DNA of 64,000 nucleotides from DAOTXR01 sp034435375 (GTDB taxonomy: Bacteria > Chloroflexota > Anaerolineae > Aggregatilineales > UBA3940). Both the position numbers and the translations under genes were made by a program. The notes under the pieces were generated by a model that did not search any database, was not told the DNA's origin, and worked only from the letters and a program-made list of their open reading frames with translations. Position 1 is the first letter of the stretch. Each line of letters begins with the position of its first letter. Below, piece by piece: positions 1 through 8,778 of the stretch. The stretch is taken from positions 234,220 through 298,219 of the forward strand of contig DAOTXR010000052.1 in NCBI GenBank assembly GCA_034435375.1. Reading direction: 5' to 3'.

Positions 1-2225
1 AGTTCGGTTTGACAGAAAGCATCCCGAATTATTCAGGCGGCCTGGGAGTGCTGGCTGGCGATCATCTCAAAGCGGCCAGCGATCTCAGCGTGCCGCTTGT
101 AGGAGTTGGGCTGTTGTATCAACAGGGATACTTTCGTCAGTACTTGAACATCGATGGCTGGCAGCAGGAGCTTTATCCGGAGAATGACTTCTACACCATG
201 CCGCTGCGGCTGGTGACCGATGACATGGGCGAACCGATCCTGACCTCTGTTGATCTGGCGGGTCGTCTTGTCTATGCCCAAATCTGGCGCGTACAGGTCG
301 GACGGGTTGACTTGTACCTGCTGGATACGAACATCCCCCAGAACGACCGTCAAGACCAGGACCTGACCGACCAACTCTATGGCGGCGACCGCGAGATGCG
401 CATCAAGCAGGAGATCTTGCTTGGGATTGGGGGGTTGCGGGCACTTTATGCACTGGGCATCGAGCCGGGGGTGTGCCATATGAATGAAGGGCACTCGGCA
501 TTCATGGCGCTGGAACGCGCTCGCATCCTGATGGCGCAGCTCGGCCTACCTTTTGAGAAGGCCGCAGCCATTACATCAGCTAGCAATGTATTTACCACCC
601 ACACCCCGGTCCCGGCAGGCAACGATTACTTTGCTCCAGACCTGGTCGAGAAGTATTTTAAAGATTATCGCCAGGAGCTGGGTCTCTCACGTGAAGCATT
701 CCTGGCGCTGGGTCGCATAGATGCCAATAATACCAGCGAGCATTACTGCATGACGATCCTGGCGCTGCGCATGTCGGCCTACGCCAATGGGGTAAGCCGA
801 TTGCATGGAGAGGTAGCACGCAGCATGTGGACAGGCGTCTATCCTGGTGTGCCGCTGCGCGAGGTGCCGATCAGCTCCATCACCAACGGTGTGCACACCT
901 TCAGTTGGGTCTCCAAGGACATGGCCCAGCTTTTCGATCGCTATCTTGGCCCACGCTGGCGCGAAGACCCTACCGATCAGCATATCTGGGAGCGTGCAGC
1001 TAGCATCCCCGACGAGGAGCTATGGCGTACCCATGAGCGGCGGCGTGAGCGGTTGGTAGCCTTTGCCCGTAGCCGCCTGGTTGCACAGCTTGAGCAACGC
1101 GGCGCTCCACCCGCTGAGATCGAAGCTGCACATGAGGCGCTTGATCCCGATGTGCTGACTATCGGCTTTGCCCGTCGGTTTGCTTCATACAAGCGTGCTT
1201 CTCTGCTGCTCCGCGATACGGAACGTTTTATGAAAATCTTGTGCGGAGACCGCCCAGTGCAGTTTATCTTCGCTGGAAAAGCCCACCCGCACGACAACGA
1301 TGGCAAAGAGATCATTCGTCAGATCGTACACTTTTCCCGAACCACTGACTGCCGCAACCGCATTGTTTTCATTGAGGACTACGATATGGTCGTGGCCCGT
1401 TACCTGGTTCAGGGAGCCGACGTTTGGCTCAATACGCCACGTCGCCCTCTGGAAGCCAGCGGCACGAGTGGTATGAAGGCGGCCCTGAATGGTGTGCTGA
1501 ACCTGAGCATCCTCGACGGGTGGTGGGCTGAAGCCTACCGGCGTCATCTGGGCTGGGCTGTTGGGGCGGGTGAGACATATACTGATATGGAGTTGCAGGA
1601 CTACATTGAGTCGAATGCGGTCTACGACCTGCTGGAAAAGGACCTGATCCCCACCTTCTATGATCGCGGTTCAGATAACCTACCGCGGGGCTGGATCATG
1701 CGGATGAAGGGATCGCTGCGTGAACTAGGCCCTGTTTACAATACTGCCCGTATGGTTAAAGAGTACACACGACGCTTCTATACTCCTGCGCTTGAAGACA
1801 CACGACACTTTCGTGAGAACAACTTCGCGGCGGGCATTGACTTTGCCGAGTGGCTGCTGAATTTGCAGTCGCAGTGGCGCGAGTTGAAGCTGGGAGATAT
1901 TACTCCTGCATTCGACTCTGAAGTGCGGGTTGGGGACACGCTGAGGGTCAATGCAGAGGTTTTCTTGGGTAGAGTGTCGCCCGAGGATGTGGCTGTCCAG
2001 CTCTACGAGGGTGTCCTTGACAAGCAGGGCGCCATCGAGCGGGGGCGAGCCTATGATATGCAGCATGTGGGCAACAGCCCGCGTGGACAGGGATGGTGTC
2101 AATACAGCGTCGAGTTTGTCTCGGATGTGACAGGACGACACGGCTACACAGTTCGCATTATCCCGCGCCATCCCAACGCCCGGAATGCCCTACGCCTGGG
2201 ATTGATCACCTGGGCTGCCCAGTGA
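1..2225 (+). CDS. glgP: Alpha-glucan (glycogen) phosphorylase, 5' end cut by the window
   Basis: Phosphorolysis of alpha-1,4-glucan to glucose-1-phosphate in the cytoplasm. The reading frame is open from base 3 and begins inside the conserved E-F-G-L-T-E-S-I-P region followed by YSGGLGVLAGDH, so the true start lies upstream; the TTG at base 9 is internal. About 740 residues are visible. The PLP-lysine motif ASGTSGMKAALNG is present in the second half, and NTPRRPLEASGTSG is typical of the shorter bacterial/archaeal (DUF3417-linked) phosphorylase branch rather than the E. coli GlgP/MalP type. The C-terminal ~100 residues form the accessory beta domain seen in that branch. A stem-loop terminator follows the stop. 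Sure of family; substrate length preference cannot be read. Confidence 0.93.
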   Translation, partial: FGLTESIPNYSGGLGVLAGDHLKAASDLSVPLVGVGLLYQQGYFRQYLNIDGWQQELYPENDFYTMPLRLVTDDMGEPILTSVDLAGRLVYAQIWRVQVGRVDLYLLDTNIPQNDRQDQDLTDQLYGGDREMRIKQEILLGIGGLRALYALGIEPGVCHMNEGHSAFMALERARILMAQLGLPFEKAAAITSASNVFTTHTPVPAGNDYFAPDLVEKYFKDYRQELGLSREAFLALGRIDANNTSEHYCMTILALRMSAYANGVSRLHGEVARSMWTGVYPGVPLREVPISSITNGVHTFSWVSKDMAQLFDRYLGPRWREDPTDQHIWERAASIPDEELWRTHERRRERLVAFARSRLVAQLEQRGAPPAEIEAAHEALDPDVLTIGFARRFASYKRASLLLRDTERFMKILCGDRPVQFIFAGKAHPHDNDGKEIIRQIVHFSRTTDCRNRIVFIEDYDMVVARYLVQGADVWLNTPRRPLEASGTSGMKAALNGVLNLSILDGWWAEAYRRHLGWAVGAGETYTDMELQDYIESNAVYDLLEKDLIPTFYDRGSDNLPRGWIMRMKGSLRELGPVYNTARMVKEYTRRFYTPALEDTRHFRENNFAAGIDFAEWLLNLQSQWRELKLGDITPAFDSEVRVGDTLRVNAEVFLGRVSPEDVAVQLYEGVLDKQGAIERGRAYDMQHVGNSPRGQGWCQYSVEFVSDVTGRHGYTVRIIPRHPNARNALRLGLITWAAQ

Positions 2226-2235
2226 GGGAATAGAG

Positions 2236-2265
2236 AAGGGCTGGAGCGCGAGGCTCCAGCCCTTT
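2236..2265. terminator. Intrinsic terminator, probably bidirectional
   Basis: Perfect 10-bp stem GGGCTGGAGC / GCTCCAGCCC with a 5-nt loop, flanked by AA and TTT. It lies between the phosphorylase stop and the convergent membrane glycosyltransferase stop (2280), so it can serve both strands. Confidence 0.75.
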
Positions 2266-2279
2266 GCATGAACATCTTA

Positions 2280-3875
2280 TCAAGGCGACTGACTCTGGGA
2301 ATTGTAGGGAGAGGGGAGGCGGGAAAACTCTTCGCCGTTGTAGTACCAGACCTCACGATCCGGGTAGAGTGCAATGATGGCCGCCGTCAGGTTGGGAGAA
2401 ATGTCATGGGCAGCCAGGATGGGATCGTCCAACCACGGCGAGTCCAAGGAGAAGAAAGCTGCATACTCGACCCAGCGCCTGCCGCGCACGAGCACAAGCA
2501 CCCGATCACTCTCGCGCAACATCATCAGCCTGTCCAGTGGCTCACGTGTGATGTTGTAGAGGCCGTGCCATTCCTCCAGGCGGGTGGGCAGATAACACGT
2601 TGCATTCAGAGCAATCAGCCCTGCAAGCAGCGCAAACACTGGCCAGTTAGATGAGAGGGAGAAGGCGTCGGTCGGCGCGCCAGGTGAGGCAGTAATAGCT
2701 CGCTTGAACAGCCTGCCAACAAGGCTGATCACCAGCCTCACTGCGCCATCTAGCCCCAACGCAGCGAGAATCGCCAGACCAGCGTGACCTTCATAGTAGT
2801 AACGTGGTCCATAAACCTGCGCCCCGATCCAGTAAGCCATGTGAATCACTACAAGCCCCACAAACGGCCCGGCCAACAAGAACGGCCACTCTCGGTGGCC
2901 CTGCTGCGACTGCCTGATACCGAAGATCAGCCCCAAGACCAACGGTACCCAGCTCATGTGCGGCCAGCCGAACAGTTCGCTGGCCCACAGATGGAGGCCC
3001 TGTCTGGTGTTGATCACAGCCTGACGCAGCGTGTGGCCCCCATAGGGGCCTATGTCAGGGCCGAACCCCAGTCGATCGTAGGGCCATATCAGCGTATACA
3101 AGTTGGTCGTGGGGCTGCCAGTGGTCAGGGTGAGATAAAGCGGCTGTAGCGCAGCGACCATCCCTGCCACGATCACCAGCGGCCCATAGGTTCTGATCGC
3201 CCTCAGAAAACGTGTGCGTCCCTGCCCAGCGCGCGCAGCTAGCGCCACTGCAAACGGCAGCGCTGAGGCAAACGCGGTGAGGGGACGGGTTAGGGTCAAC
3301 ATGCCTAGTGCAAAGCCCCCCAACATCGACCAAGCCATCCCATACCGCCCAGAGTCGCGTGCCGCATCGAGGTGCAGCCAGGCCCACATCAGCAATGTGA
3401 GCCACAGGCAGGCTGAAGCATGGCTCATAAAGATGCTGGACTGGATCAAGAAGAACGGAGAGGAAAGAGCCAGCAGCCCTGCTAGCAGGCCAATGCGTCG
3501 ATTGTACAGATCACGACCCAGAGCATAGACCAGTGCAACGGTCAGCGCCCCAATCACAGGGTTGACCAGCCACCCCGCGCCCAGCCTCTCACCAAGCGCC
3601 AGCACGAGCGGCCAGCCGATCGTGTATTTGCCCAGCCATTTATCGTCGAAGATCAGTGTAAAGGGGACAAAGAAAGCGGAGTGGATCGGCGGCGGCGGCG
3701 CCCACAATGCCCCTCGTGCGAAGGTGCGAGCCTGGAACAGGTAAGCGATCTCATCCTCTAGGTGCGGCACACGCTCACTGATGAACCACGCCATTGAAAT
3801 GGTAGCAGCCAGCGCCAACAGGCCCAACGCGATCATGAGAAAGACGTCGAGGCGTGTATAGCGATCGGTACTCAT
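2280..3875 (-). CDS. Multi-pass membrane glycosyltransferase, PMT/ArnT-like (GT-C fold)
   Basis: About 531 residues with roughly a dozen hydrophobic segments. Near the N-terminus a TM helix is followed by HLEDEIAYLFQA, the acidic loop motif (D/E-D/E) of GT-C transferases that use polyprenyl-phosphate sugars (dolichyl-phosphate-mannose:protein mannosyltransferase / ArnT families). The soluble C-terminal ~80 residues face the outside. The longer open frame to 3995 would overlap the divergent hydrolase gene at 3973 and adds an un-membrane-like Cys/Arg-rich stretch, so I take ATG at 3875 (MSTDRYTRLD). Likely transfers a sugar to a lipid, cell-wall polymer or protein. The acceptor cannot be told from the sequence. 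Confidence 0.8.
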   Translation of the reverse strand: MSTDRYTRLDVFLMIALGLLALAATISMAWFISERVPHLEDEIAYLFQARTFARGALWAPPPPIHSAFFVPFTLIFDDKWLGKYTIGWPLVLALGERLGAGWLVNPVIGALTVALVYALGRDLYNRRIGLLAGLLALSSPFFLIQSSIFMSHASACLWLTLLMWAWLHLDAARDSGRYGMAWSMLGGFALGMLTLTRPLTAFASALPFAVALAARAGQGRTRFLRAIRTYGPLVIVAGMVAALQPLYLTLTTGSPTTNLYTLIWPYDRLGFGPDIGPYGGHTLRQAVINTRQGLHLWASELFGWPHMSWVPLVLGLIFGIRQSQQGHREWPFLLAGPFVGLVVIHMAYWIGAQVYGPRYYYEGHAGLAILAALGLDGAVRLVISLVGRLFKRAITASPGAPTDAFSLSSNWPVFALLAGLIALNATCYLPTRLEEWHGLYNITREPLDRLMMLRESDRVLVLVRGRRWVEYAAFFSLDSPWLDDPILAAHDISPNLTAAIIALYPDREVWYYNGEEFSRLPSPYNSQSQSP

Positions 3876-3938
3876 GCAGCCCAGTCTACACCAGCAACCG
3901 GGGTGCTGCCAGAGTCTGGCCCGGCTGAATCCCATAGA

Positions 3939-3966
3939 TTGTTCTGCCATGTCCTTGTGATATACT
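3939..3966 (+). promoter_or_regulatory. Promoter of the alpha/beta hydrolase operon (leaderless)
   Basis: TTGTTC, 16-nt spacer, then TGA-TATACT (extended -10, 3958-3966). Transcription expected 6-7 nt after the -10 would start at or next to the A of the ATG at 3973, leaving no room for a Shine-Dalgarno site. Confidence 0.55.
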
Positions 3967-3972
3967 TGACAC

Positions 3973-4794
3973 ATGAAGTTCGTCCGCGTCCACAACCTCG
4001 AGACACGCTATTACACTGCTGGAATAGGGCCGCGCGACGTTTTATTTGTGCACGGTTGGGCTGCTTCCGGGCGTATGTGGCTTCGCAGCATGTGGGCCTT
4101 GCGTCACTCCTACCACACCTGGGCCCTTGATCTGCCGGGCTTTGGAAACTCCGAAGCACCCGCTGACGAATGGACCTCCACTGAGCAGTATACCGATCAT
4201 GTAGCGGCCTTCTGCGAGTTGGTGGGGGTAAAGCCTTACGCTGTCGTCGGGCATTCCATGGGAGGACGCATCATCTTCGATCTGGCTCGCCGTTATCCTC
4301 ATTTGGTTGGCAGGCTGGTTGCCGTGGCTCCAATGGTAACGGGCCGGCTGGGGTTTAATCTCAACGTCTTCATGTTTGGCGATCTGGGTGAGACGCTGGG
4401 TGTTCTGGCGCGGCGTATCTGGCCAGTTGCCACGGCAGGGGCGTTGAGCACTTACTGGGCGCCGCGCTACCTGGGCAGCGAAGGCGTCAGGCGCACCGCA
4501 GACGACATGCGCCGCACCGCGGCGCAGGCTGCAATCGGCAGCTTGCGGGCCATGACCAATCAGGATTACTCGCCCTACCTCGCAGACATATCGCAGCCTG
4601 CCCTGGTGATCTGTGGTAGGCGGGATTACACGATCCCGCCTAGTGACTCACGTCTGGCGGCTGAGAAGCTCCCTTTGGCGCGGCTAGTGATGTTGGAACA
4701 CGTCCATCACTGGCCGACGGACGAGGACCCTTTGGCTTTCCTGTGGGCGCTAAAAGGTTTCCTGGCTGATGGCCTGAGTGAGGCAGTGACATGA
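3973..4794 (+). CDS. Alpha/beta hydrolase fold protein
   Basis: 273 residues of the classical alpha/beta hydrolase fold. Oxyanion-loop motif HGW at 27-29, LDLPGFGNS strand-4 loop, nucleophile elbow GHSMGG with Ser95, acid in GRRDYTIPP, and catalytic His in the LEHVHHWPTDE stretch near the C-terminus. Substrate is unknown; sequence style is that of small-ester or C-C bond hydrolases annotated as 'alpha/beta hydrolase'. First gene of a tight run: its stop overlaps the next start by ATGA. The upstream extended -10 sits so close to the ATG that the mRNA is probably leaderless. Confidence 0.88.
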   Translation: MKFVRVHNLETRYYTAGIGPRDVLFVHGWAASGRMWLRSMWALRHSYHTWALDLPGFGNSEAPADEWTSTEQYTDHVAAFCELVGVKPYAVVGHSMGGRIIFDLARRYPHLVGRLVAVAPMVTGRLGFNLNVFMFGDLGETLGVLARRIWPVATAGALSTYWAPRYLGSEGVRRTADDMRRTAAQAAIGSLRAMTNQDYSPYLADISQPALVICGRRDYTIPPSDSRLAAEKLPLARLVMLEHVHHWPTDEDPLAFLWALKGFLADGLSEAVT

Positions 4795-5378
4795 GAGGAC
4801 CCTGGCGTCTGTTCGTCGCACTTGAACTTCCATCTGACGTGCTGCATGCCCTTGAGAAGCTTCAGGCAGACCTCAGACGCCATATCCCCGGTCGAGCTGT
4901 GCGTTGGGTGCGTCCTGAAGGTATCCACCTGACACTCAAGTTTCTGGGGGATGTGCCCTGCGATCAGGTCGGCGAATTGCAGACTGCGCTTGATCAAGCA
5001 GTGGCAGGTCGCCATCGGTTTTCGTTGAACGTCGAAGGGCTGAGTTGCTTCCCAAATATGAATCGCCCACGTGTGCTATGGGTAGGGGTCACTGGTGCGC
5101 TGAAGCCCTTGCTCGCACTCCAGCAAGGGGTAGAGGAGCACATTGCACCGTTGGGGTTTTCCACAGAGGAACGCAGTTTCTCACCACATTTGACACTGGC
5201 ACGCACCGGGCAGCGTGCCAGCCGCGACGAAATGGCTGCATTGGGTGAGGCTGTGCAAAAGTACACTATCGGTCAGATCGCGAGTTGGGAGGTTCAGACC
5301 GTCAGCCTGATGCGAAGCTATCTCAAACCGGATGGCGCTACTTACACTCAGGTGTACACCGTTGCCCTGGAGCCGTGA
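4791..5378 (+). CDS. thpR: RNA 2',3'-cyclic phosphodiesterase (2H family)
   Basis: 195 residues of the LigT/ThpR 2H phosphoesterase family. Both catalytic H-x-T-x motifs are present: HLTL at residues 46-49 and HLTL at 133-136. The N-terminal RLFVALELP strand is characteristic. The family hydrolyses 2',3'-cyclic phosphate ends of RNA to 2'-phosphates and can ligate tRNA halves in vitro. Translationally coupled to the hydrolase upstream (ATGA overlap) and adjoins a second RNA-related gene downstream, suggesting a small RNA-processing run. Confidence 0.92.
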   Translation: MRGPWRLFVALELPSDVLHALEKLQADLRRHIPGRAVRWVRPEGIHLTLKFLGDVPCDQVGELQTALDQAVAGRHRFSLNVEGLSCFPNMNRPRVLWVGVTGALKPLLALQQGVEEHIAPLGFSTEERSFSPHLTLARTGQRASRDEMAALGEAVQKYTIGQIASWEVQTVSLMRSYLKPDGATYTQVYTVALEP

Positions 5379-5379
5379 G

Positions 5380-5850
5380 TTGGCTGCCTCTCTGCCTCAG
5401 CCGACCTCTCTGCTGCTGGATGCCATGCTTGGCCGATTGGCTCGCTGGCTACGACTGATGGGCTACGATGCTGCCTATCTATCTGACACTGACGATGTAG
5501 AGGTCATTCGACAAGCACGGGCCGAGTCGCGGCTGATTCTGACCCGTGACCGAGGGCTGGCATCGCGCCGTGGAGTCCGGGCAGTGCTGATCGAGAGCCA
5601 GGAACTGCCTGAGCAGATATCGCAGGTCGTCTCCCTGATAGGACCGCCGCCCCAGCCAGTGACACCACGCTGTGTGGTGTGTAATGTTCCTCTCTTGCCA
5701 ATCTCAGCAGAGGCAGCTCGTGACCATGTGCCTCCCTATGTCTGGCGCTCCAGCCGGGATTTCACCCGCTGTCAGAGCTGCAACCGTATCTACTGGCAAG
5801 GCACACACTGGGATGCCATTCGGGCGCAGTTGGAGAATTTGAGAAGTTGA
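5380..5850 (+). CDS. Mut7-C RNAse domain protein with C-terminal zinc ribbon
   Basis: N-terminal PIN-like Mut7-C nuclease fold: LLLDAMLGRLARWLR, then the acidic LSDTDD and LTRDRGL motifs that supply metal-binding Asp residues. The C-terminal half holds two Cys pairs (CVVC and CQSC) forming a zinc ribbon, the usual Mut7-C arrangement. Start: TTG at 5380 has GGAG seven bases upstream and follows the thpR stop at once; an in-frame ATG at 5332 would overlap thpR by 47 nt and lacks a good ribosome site. Predicted small RNase, coupled to thpR; its RNA target is unknown. Confidence 0.85.
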   Translation: MAASLPQPTSLLLDAMLGRLARWLRLMGYDAAYLSDTDDVEVIRQARAESRLILTRDRGLASRRGVRAVLIESQELPEQISQVVSLIGPPPQPVTPRCVVCNVPLLPISAEAARDHVPPYVWRSSRDFTRCQSCNRIYWQGTHWDAIRAQLENLRS

Positions 5851-5876
5851 TCGGCGATTTGTGTGCGTGCTAGAAT
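5847..5876 (+). promoter_or_regulatory. Internal promoter for rsfS with an inverted repeat around the -10
   Basis: TTGATC, 18-nt spacer, TGC-TAGAAT (extended -10). The -10 is flanked by a perfect 7-bp inverted repeat TGTGTGC (5860-5866) / GCACACA (5878-5884), which is placed like an operator. Confidence 0.45.
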
Positions 5877-5904
5877 GGCACACATCACACAGCTTCGAGG
5901 GAAG

Positions 5905-6270
5905 ATGGTAGAACAGATTGAGATGATTGAGCTGGCTCACTACATCGTTGACCTGATTGCCGATAAGAAGGGGGAAGACATCGTCTTGCTAGACATTCGG
6001 GAGCGGACGATCATTGCAGACTACTTCATTGTATGCAGCGGCAACAGCGAGCGCCAGCTCAAAGCAGTCGTCGAAGAAATCACCGAGGAGGTCAAAAAGA
6101 ACCACCACATTAGCCCCCGGGCGGTTGAGGGTGATGCAGCTACAGGCTGGGTGCTGATCGACTATGGTGATATTGTGGTCCATGCCTTTGCTCCCGATAC
6201 GCGCCGTTACTACGACCTCGAAGGTTTCTGGTTAGAAAACGACGCCGCCATCTTGCTCAAGATGCAATAA
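5905..6270 (+). CDS. rsfS: Ribosomal silencing factor RsfS
   Basis: 121 residues. RsfS/Iojap family: binds ribosomal protein uL14 on the 50S subunit and blocks subunit joining when nutrients are short. Family signature blocks are visible: DIVLLDIRE, ADYFIVCSGNSERQ, and the C-terminal GWVLIDYGDIVVHAF...YYDLEGFW. ATG at 5905 is preceded by GAGGGA, and this start gives the usual family length; the open frame extends 14 codons further upstream to 5863 without a ribosome site. It has its own putative promoter within the end of the Mut7-C gene. Confidence 0.95.
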   Translation: MVEQIEMIELAHYIVDLIADKKGEDIVLLDIRERTIIADYFIVCSGNSERQLKAVVEEITEEVKKNHHISPRAVEGDAATGWVLIDYGDIVVHAFAPDTRRYYDLEGFWLENDAAILLKMQ

Positions 6271-6307
6271 GCCAAAGGGACGATCTCTCAGGATTGCCCC
6301 TTTGGCT
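6270..6307. terminator. Bidirectional stem-loop between rsfS and ndk
   Basis: Perfect 10-bp stem AGCCAAAGGG / CCCTTTGGCT, 18-nt loop, between two convergent genes. No strong T-run on either side. Confidence 0.6.
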
Positions 6308-6312
6308 CACGC

Positions 6313-6765
6313 TTAGCCCTCGGAAATCCAGCGCTCCGTATCGCGGATCCAGGTAACAAGCTCATCCTCTGCAAAGAACAGACGCACCTCGCGAGCAGCA
6401 TCCTCCTGGCTGGCTGAACCATGCACGATGTTGCGGCCAACCTCGATCGCCAGGTCGCCGCGGATCGTGCCAGGCGCGGCCTCGGCGGGCTTGGTGGCGC
6501 CCATCGTTGTGCGCACAATGTTGATCGCCTGGGTTCCTTCCCACACCATAGCCACCACTGGCCCAGATGTGATATAAGCGATCAGGCCGGGGTAGAAAGG
6601 CTTGCCCTCGTGTTCGGCGTAGTGGCGGGCGGCCAGCTCTTTGCTCATTTGCATGAATTTCATGCCCACAAGGCGCAGACCACGCCATTCCAGCCGCCTG
6701 ATGACCTCACCGATCAGTCCGCGCTGAACCCCATCAGGTTTTATTAGAACCAGTGTCCGTTCCAA
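6313..6765 (-). CDS. ndk: Nucleoside diphosphate kinase
   Basis: 150 residues, normal family length. Transfers the gamma phosphate of ATP to NDPs by a phospho-His intermediate. ERTLVLIKPDGVQRGLIGE opens the domain; the active-site His is H115 in NIVHGSAS. Start: the frame is open up to 6981, but the conserved domain begins exactly at a TTG (6765) preceded by AGGGAGG with a 5-nt spacer; the extra upstream part is not NDK-like, so TTG is the real start. Stand-alone gene converging on rsfS. Confidence 0.95.
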   Translation of the reverse strand: MERTLVLIKPDGVQRGLIGEVIRRLEWRGLRLVGMKFMQMSKELAARHYAEHEGKPFYPGLIAYITSGPVVAMVWEGTQAINIVRTTMGATKPAEAAPGTIRGDLAIEVGRNIVHGSASQEDAAREVRLFFAEDELVTWIRDTERWISEG

Positions 6766-6985
6766 AATGTCCTCCCTGGATGAAAGATCAACCAACAGCA
6801 CCGGAGATTGGATGTCATTGGCTGGTGGTGCCCGCGAGAGTATAACGGTTGCCTCCTCAGGTCGCCAAACCTTCCCTTCTGATAATCTTGGCAAATATGC
6901 CTGTCTGGGCAGTGTAGCGCTTGACTCAGCCAGAGAGAGCTGGGATGAAAGAGATCGGTGGACACGCTCATCTATCTGCAAGTCG

Positions 6986-6994
6986 TGTTATACT
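6986..6994 (+). promoter_or_regulatory. Extended -10 promoter element upstream of the Ser/Thr kinase
   Basis: TGT-TATACT, identical to the extended -10 of the rrn promoter at 63635-63643. No good -35. It sits in the 356-nt gap between divergent ndk (start 6765) and the kinase (start 7122); apart from this and the ndk ribosome site I see nothing in the gap. Confidence 0.45.
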
Positions 6995-7121
6995 GTCCAT
7001 GTCTACTCAGGTGGCAATCGTGCCCAGGTAGACCTGTACATGTAGTCTCGGCTCCGCGACATGTGCTGAGAGCGGTCTCATACTTCATCCAATCACCACT
7101 TGCAGGCGTGGAGTACACCTC

Positions 7122-8765
7122 ATGATGGATTTGACTGGACGTACCTTAGGCCAGTACCAGATAGTGGAAGAGATCGGCCACGGCGGCATGGCAAACGTTT
7201 ACCGGGCTATACAACCTTCCATGAGCCGCGAAGTGGCTATCAAAGTACTGCCTGCCCACTTTCTTCAGGATCGCACCTTTCTTGAACGCTTCACCCGTGA
7301 GGTGAAGGTCATGGCCAGGCTTCAACATCCCCATATTCTCCCCGTCTACGATGCTGGCGAGGAGAATGGTCTGCCCTATATAGTGATGGCTTACATGAAG
7401 GGTGGGACGCTAGCCGATCGCATCCGTGAGTCACAGGGTGGTTTGCCCCTTGATGAAGTTGTGCGTCTGGTGGACCAAATCGCCAAGGCTCTCGACTTTG
7501 CTCACAGACATGGCATCATCCACCGCGACTTCAAACCTTCCAATGTCCTGCTAGATACGGAAGGCAATACTTACTTGGCCGACTTTGGCATTGCAAAGGC
7601 GACCGAGACCACGGCGCAGTTGACAGGCAGCGGTATTGTCGGAACGCCTGCCTACATGGCTCCGGAGATGTCGGAGCCAGGCGAGCCATCTCTGCTGGTT
7701 GACGTGTATGCGTTGGGTGTGACGCTGTTTCAGATGCTTGTCGGCAAGCAGCCCTATGAAGCTCCCACGCCGATGGGCCTGCTGATGGCTCATGTAGCCC
7801 AACCTATTCCTGATGTGCGGCATTACCGGTCCGATCTGCCCGACGCCGTGCAGACGGTCATTGTACGAGCGATGGCCAAGGAGCCGCGGGCGCGTTATCA
7901 GAGTGCTGGTGCGCTGGCTGCCGATCTGTCGGCAGCGGCTGGAGGCGCTCCACTGGCTGCGGCAGGTCCTGAGTCGCAGTGGAGTGCTGTGTGGGAAGCT
8001 CCTACCATGGACGAGAGTGTCGCCACACCCCGCCCTCAGATCCATGCAACGCAGCAGCCTGTGTTGCCCCAGGCTGCTCCAGCTACCAGCCCTGTCTCTG
8101 TGAGTCCCTCTGCTCAACGTAGCTTTGGCTCGCTGGTGTGGATCGGTGGCGCTGTTGGGGTTTTCCTTTTGCTGTGTGTTCTTGTGGCGCTCGGCCTGGC
8201 GTGGGGTTTACCACAAATTCTAGCAAGATCAGCGGCTACACCGATGGCCACAGCGCCAAATACTTCCGTACCTGTATCTGATGCTGCGCCGCCCACTCCG
8301 ATGCCAACAGCTATACCGACGAGTACCCCTGTGGTCATAGAGCCGACGGCCACGGAGTATCCCACCTCAACCCCCGATCTCTCCTCTTATGAGTTTGAGA
8401 TTGAGCAGGCTATCGTGGACTTCGACCGTGAGATGCGTTATCTGTTGGAGAACTGCGACACATCGCGTATAGCCACTGAGGCGCTGGGCAAGGCTCTGCA
8501 GGATCGTTATGATGCCTACGATACCGTCTGTGTCCAGGCTGGCTGTCGGTGGGTTTATGACCATCGAGGGATTGAGGTGGTTGAGATCCATTGGCTAGGA
8601 TCGGATTGGGTCGAGGTAGACGCGATGGTGGATCGCAGTGGTACTGTCATGTGCCCTGATGGAGAGCGCAGTGAGTATGCCTTCCCTGGCCCCTATCAAG
8701 CCATCTATGTGGTTGAACTCATCAATGACCACTGGTGGGTCACCGACTACGAGCCTTTAAGGTAG
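7122..8765 (+). CDS. Membrane-anchored Ser/Thr protein kinase (PknB-like, no PASTA)
   Basis: 547 residues. Kinase domain about 12-280: glycine loop GHGGMANVY (19-27), VAIK with Lys41, alpha-C Glu60, HRD at 134-136 (RD-type, so activation-loop phosphorylation is likely), DFG at 154-156, and GTPAYMAPE. A Pro/Ala-rich juxtamembrane linker follows, then one TM helix (about 337-366), a Thr/Pro-rich stalk, and a ~125-residue extracytoplasmic domain of alpha+beta character (NTF2/IMS-like by eye) with three Cys (ENC, TVCVQAGC). This replaces the PASTA repeats of PknB, so the ligand is probably not muropeptide. The LysM-hydrolase gene starts 13 nt after its stop. Confidence 0.92.
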   Translation: MMDLTGRTLGQYQIVEEIGHGGMANVYRAIQPSMSREVAIKVLPAHFLQDRTFLERFTREVKVMARLQHPHILPVYDAGEENGLPYIVMAYMKGGTLADRIRESQGGLPLDEVVRLVDQIAKALDFAHRHGIIHRDFKPSNVLLDTEGNTYLADFGIAKATETTAQLTGSGIVGTPAYMAPEMSEPGEPSLLVDVYALGVTLFQMLVGKQPYEAPTPMGLLMAHVAQPIPDVRHYRSDLPDAVQTVIVRAMAKEPRARYQSAGALAADLSAAAGGAPLAAAGPESQWSAVWEAPTMDESVATPRPQIHATQQPVLPQAAPATSPVSVSPSAQRSFGSLVWIGGAVGVFLLLCVLVALGLAWGLPQILARSAATPMATAPNTSVPVSDAAPPTPMPTAIPTSTPVVIEPTATEYPTSTPDLSSYEFEIEQAIVDFDREMRYLLENCDTSRIATEALGKALQDRYDAYDTVCVQAGCRWVYDHRGIEVVEIHWLGSDWVEVDAMVDRSGTVMCPDGERSEYAFPGPYQAIYVVELINDHWWVTDYEPLR

Positions 8766-8778
8766 AACCGCAGAGCTT

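Noticed and set aside
6766..6981. In-frame N-terminal extension of ndk
   Set aside because: The extra 72 residues are not NDK-like and the TTG at 6765 has a strong ribosome site at the right distance.
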